Shown: positions 6,735-7,434 of the stretch, piece after piece
How positions within the stretch are numbered: position 1 is the first letter of the stretch
How the letters are laid out: each line of letters begins with the position of its first letter
Source: Cellvibrionaceae bacterium
GTDB taxonomy: Bacteria; Pseudomonadota; Gammaproteobacteria; Pseudomonadales; Cellvibrionaceae
DNA: 7,434 nt
Reading direction: 5' to 3'
Assembly: GCA_027012915.1 (NCBI GenBank)
Contig: JALUYN010000586.1
Span: 1-7,434 of the forward strand
Made by a program: the position numbers and the translations under genes
The notes under the pieces: generated by a model
What the model was told of the DNA's origin: nothing
The model's database searches: none
Seen by the model: only the letters and a program-made list of their open reading frames with translations

Positions 6735-7370
6735 TTACTGGCACTTAACTGCTGGACGCACAACCACTTGGCCGCCTGGAGCACCAGGAATTGCACCCTT
6801 AACCAACAACAGATTACGCTCAGCGTCGACGCGAACAATTTCCAGATTCTGAACAGTCACCTGCTCAGCACCCATATGTCCGGCCATCTTCTTGCCTTTG
6901 AAAACGCGACCGGGCGTTTGACACTGGCCAATAGAACCAGGTGCACGGTGCGAAATAGAGTTGCCGTGAGTTGCGTCTTGCATATGGAAATTCCAACGCT
7001 TAACACCACCAGCGAAACCTTTACCCTTAGAGGTACCGGTTACGTCAACTTTTTGACCAGCTTCGAAAGCGGAAACGGTGATTTCACCGCCCACTTCAAA
7101 TTCTTCACCAGCATCATTGCGCAGCTCACACAAAGCGTTACCCGCTTCAGTATTAGCCTTGGCAAAATGTCCAGCTTCAGATTTGGTCACACGGGAGGAA
7201 CGACGAGAACCTACAGTTACCTGAACAGCACTGTAACCATCAGTTTCTTCAGTCTTTACCTGGGTGATGCGATTGGGAGAAACCTCAATCACAGATACAG
7301 GGAGGGAGGCACCCTCTTCAGTAAAAATGCGTGTCATGCCGCTTTTGCGACCGACAATACCTATAGTCAT
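6735..7370 (-). CDS. rplC: 50S ribosomal protein L3
   Basis: L3 is an early-assembling 23S-binding protein that helps nucleate the large subunit; its long internal loop reaches toward the peptidyl-transferase centre. The 211-residue product is the usual bacterial length (209 in E. coli). It starts [16 protein letters not shown], and the central loop carries GKGFAG (116-121), RWNF (125-128), THGNSISHR (134-142) and GQCQTPG (148-154), then KGKKMAG (158-164). Q151 matches the glutamine methylated by PrmB in E. coli (Q150), so the modification site is kept. The ATG is chosen because it begins the family's conserved N-terminus and has GAGAGG 9 nt upstream. rpsJ should lie immediately upstream, outside the window. 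The stop is TAA, 18 nt before rplD. The short C-terminal ending KCQ is mildly unusual. The 23S-like leader is its likely control element. Confidence 0.98.
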   Translation of the reverse strand: MTIGIVGRKSGMTRIFTEEGASLPVSVIEVSPNRITQVKTEETDGYSAVQVTVGSRRSSRVTKSEAGHFAKANTEAGNALCELRNDAGEEFEVGGEITVSAFEAGQKVDVTGTSKGKGFAGGVKRWNFHMQDATHGNSISHRAPGSIGQCQTPGRVFKGKKMAGHMGAEQVTVQNLEIVRVDAERNLLLVKGAIPGAPGGQVVVRPAVKCQ

Positions 7371-7379
7371 CTTAACTAA

Positions 7380-7385
7380 CCTCTC
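7380..7385 (-). promoter_or_regulatory. Ribosome binding site of rplC
   Basis: GAGAGG lies 9 nt upstream of the rplC ATG on the transcript. It begins one base after the CGUACAC end of the 23S-like element. A protein bound to that element would probably cover it, which supports a translational-repression model. Confidence 0.7.
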
Positions 7386-7386
7386 A

Positions 7387-7429
7387 GTGTACGGGGCTTT
7401 TACCCGCTATGGCCGCCCATTTCAGAGCG
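7387..7429 (-). promoter_or_regulatory. 23S rRNA domain I (helix 19/20) mimic upstream of rplC; candidate L4 operator
   Basis: Seen in the minus-strand transcript: a first hairpin CGCUC-UGAAAU-GGGCG (7429 to 7414; five pairs, one U-G), an 8-nt linker GCCAUAGC, a second hairpin GGGU-AAAA-GCCC (7405 to 7394), then CGUACAC. From memory, E. coli 23S helices 19-20 read GCGUC-UGGAAA-GGCGC, GCGAUACA, GGGU-GACA-GCCC, CGUACAC. Every segment has the same length, about 30 of 43 bases are identical, and the three outer pairs of the first stem are swapped in a compensatory way. Known: L4 binds this part of domain I and represses the S10 operon in E. coli; L24 also contacts it in the ribosome. Inferred: excess L4 binds here and blocks rplC initiation, lowering L3, L4 and coupled downstream products. 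All three frames hit stops at or near the element, so it is not coding. Structure confidence is high; ligand and function are unproven. Confidence 0.72.
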
Positions 7430-7434
7430 TTACA

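Noticed and set aside
6432..7379. A 315-codon open frame on the plus strand, opposite rplC and part of rplD
   Set aside because: It has no recognisable protein family, runs opposite two certain essential genes, and its length is explained by the codon bias of those genes. No SD or promoter supports it.
7387..7429. The 23S-like stretch as a fragment of a real rRNA gene or an rRNA insertion
   Set aside because: Only two helices match, the differences are compensatory in the stem, and the flanks are ordinary operon spacer ending in an SD. This fits a mimic better than a copied rRNA piece.

Overview
The window is a dense, co-directional ribosomal-protein operon read entirely from the minus strand, so transcription runs from high to low coordinates. 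Sixteen complete genes lie in the order rplC-rplD-rplW-rplB-rpsS-rplV-rpsC-rplP-rpmC-rpsQ-rplN-rplX-rplE-rpsN-rpsH-rplF, followed by the first 13 codons of rplR at the low-coordinate edge. This is the S10 cluster (rpsJ lies just outside the high-coordinate edge) running without a break into the spc cluster. No mobile element, CRISPR array, tRNA gene or recognisable promoter or terminator was seen. There is no gene-free stretch over 300 bases; the longest spacers are about 64 nt upstream of rplC, 63 nt between rplX and rplE, and 56 nt between rpsH and rplF.

The proteins are full-length and typical of Gammaproteobacteria. S14 is the 101-residue form without zinc-binding CxxC pairs, L29 is 63 residues, and L16, L5 and S3 resemble their E. 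coli counterparts closely. Details such as GQCQTPG in L3 and the L23 and L5 sequences suggest the Pseudomonas/Cellvibrio side of the class. That placement is inference from remembered sequences, not from a search.

The products go to both subunits. L3, L4, L24, L22, L29 and L23 assemble early on 23S rRNA and shape the exit tunnel; L2, L16, L14 and L6 serve the peptidyl-transferase centre and factor-binding face; L5 and L18 carry 5S rRNA; S3, S14 and S19 form the 30S head, and S8 and S17 the body. Spacing is tight: rplD/rplW and rplP/rpmC overlap, and several Shine-Dalgarno (SD) sequences overlap the upstream stop codon, so translational coupling is likely.

The most interesting signal is outside the coding regions. 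The transcript just upstream of rplC carries a 43-nt element that matches helices 19 and 20 of 23S rRNA domain I, as I remember the E. coli sequence. It has the same length, the same stem and loop sizes, an identical GGGU/GCCC stem, an identical CGUACAC tail, and a first stem that differs by compensatory base pairs. This part of 23S is where L4, the known autoregulator of the S10 operon, binds. The element ends one base before the rplC SD. I propose it is a 23S-mimicking operator for feedback control by L4 (or possibly L24). Secondary points are a hairpin around the rpsQ stop codon at the classical S10/spc boundary, and an 8-bp inverted repeat that could mask the rplE start, the position where S8 controls the spc operon in E. 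coli.
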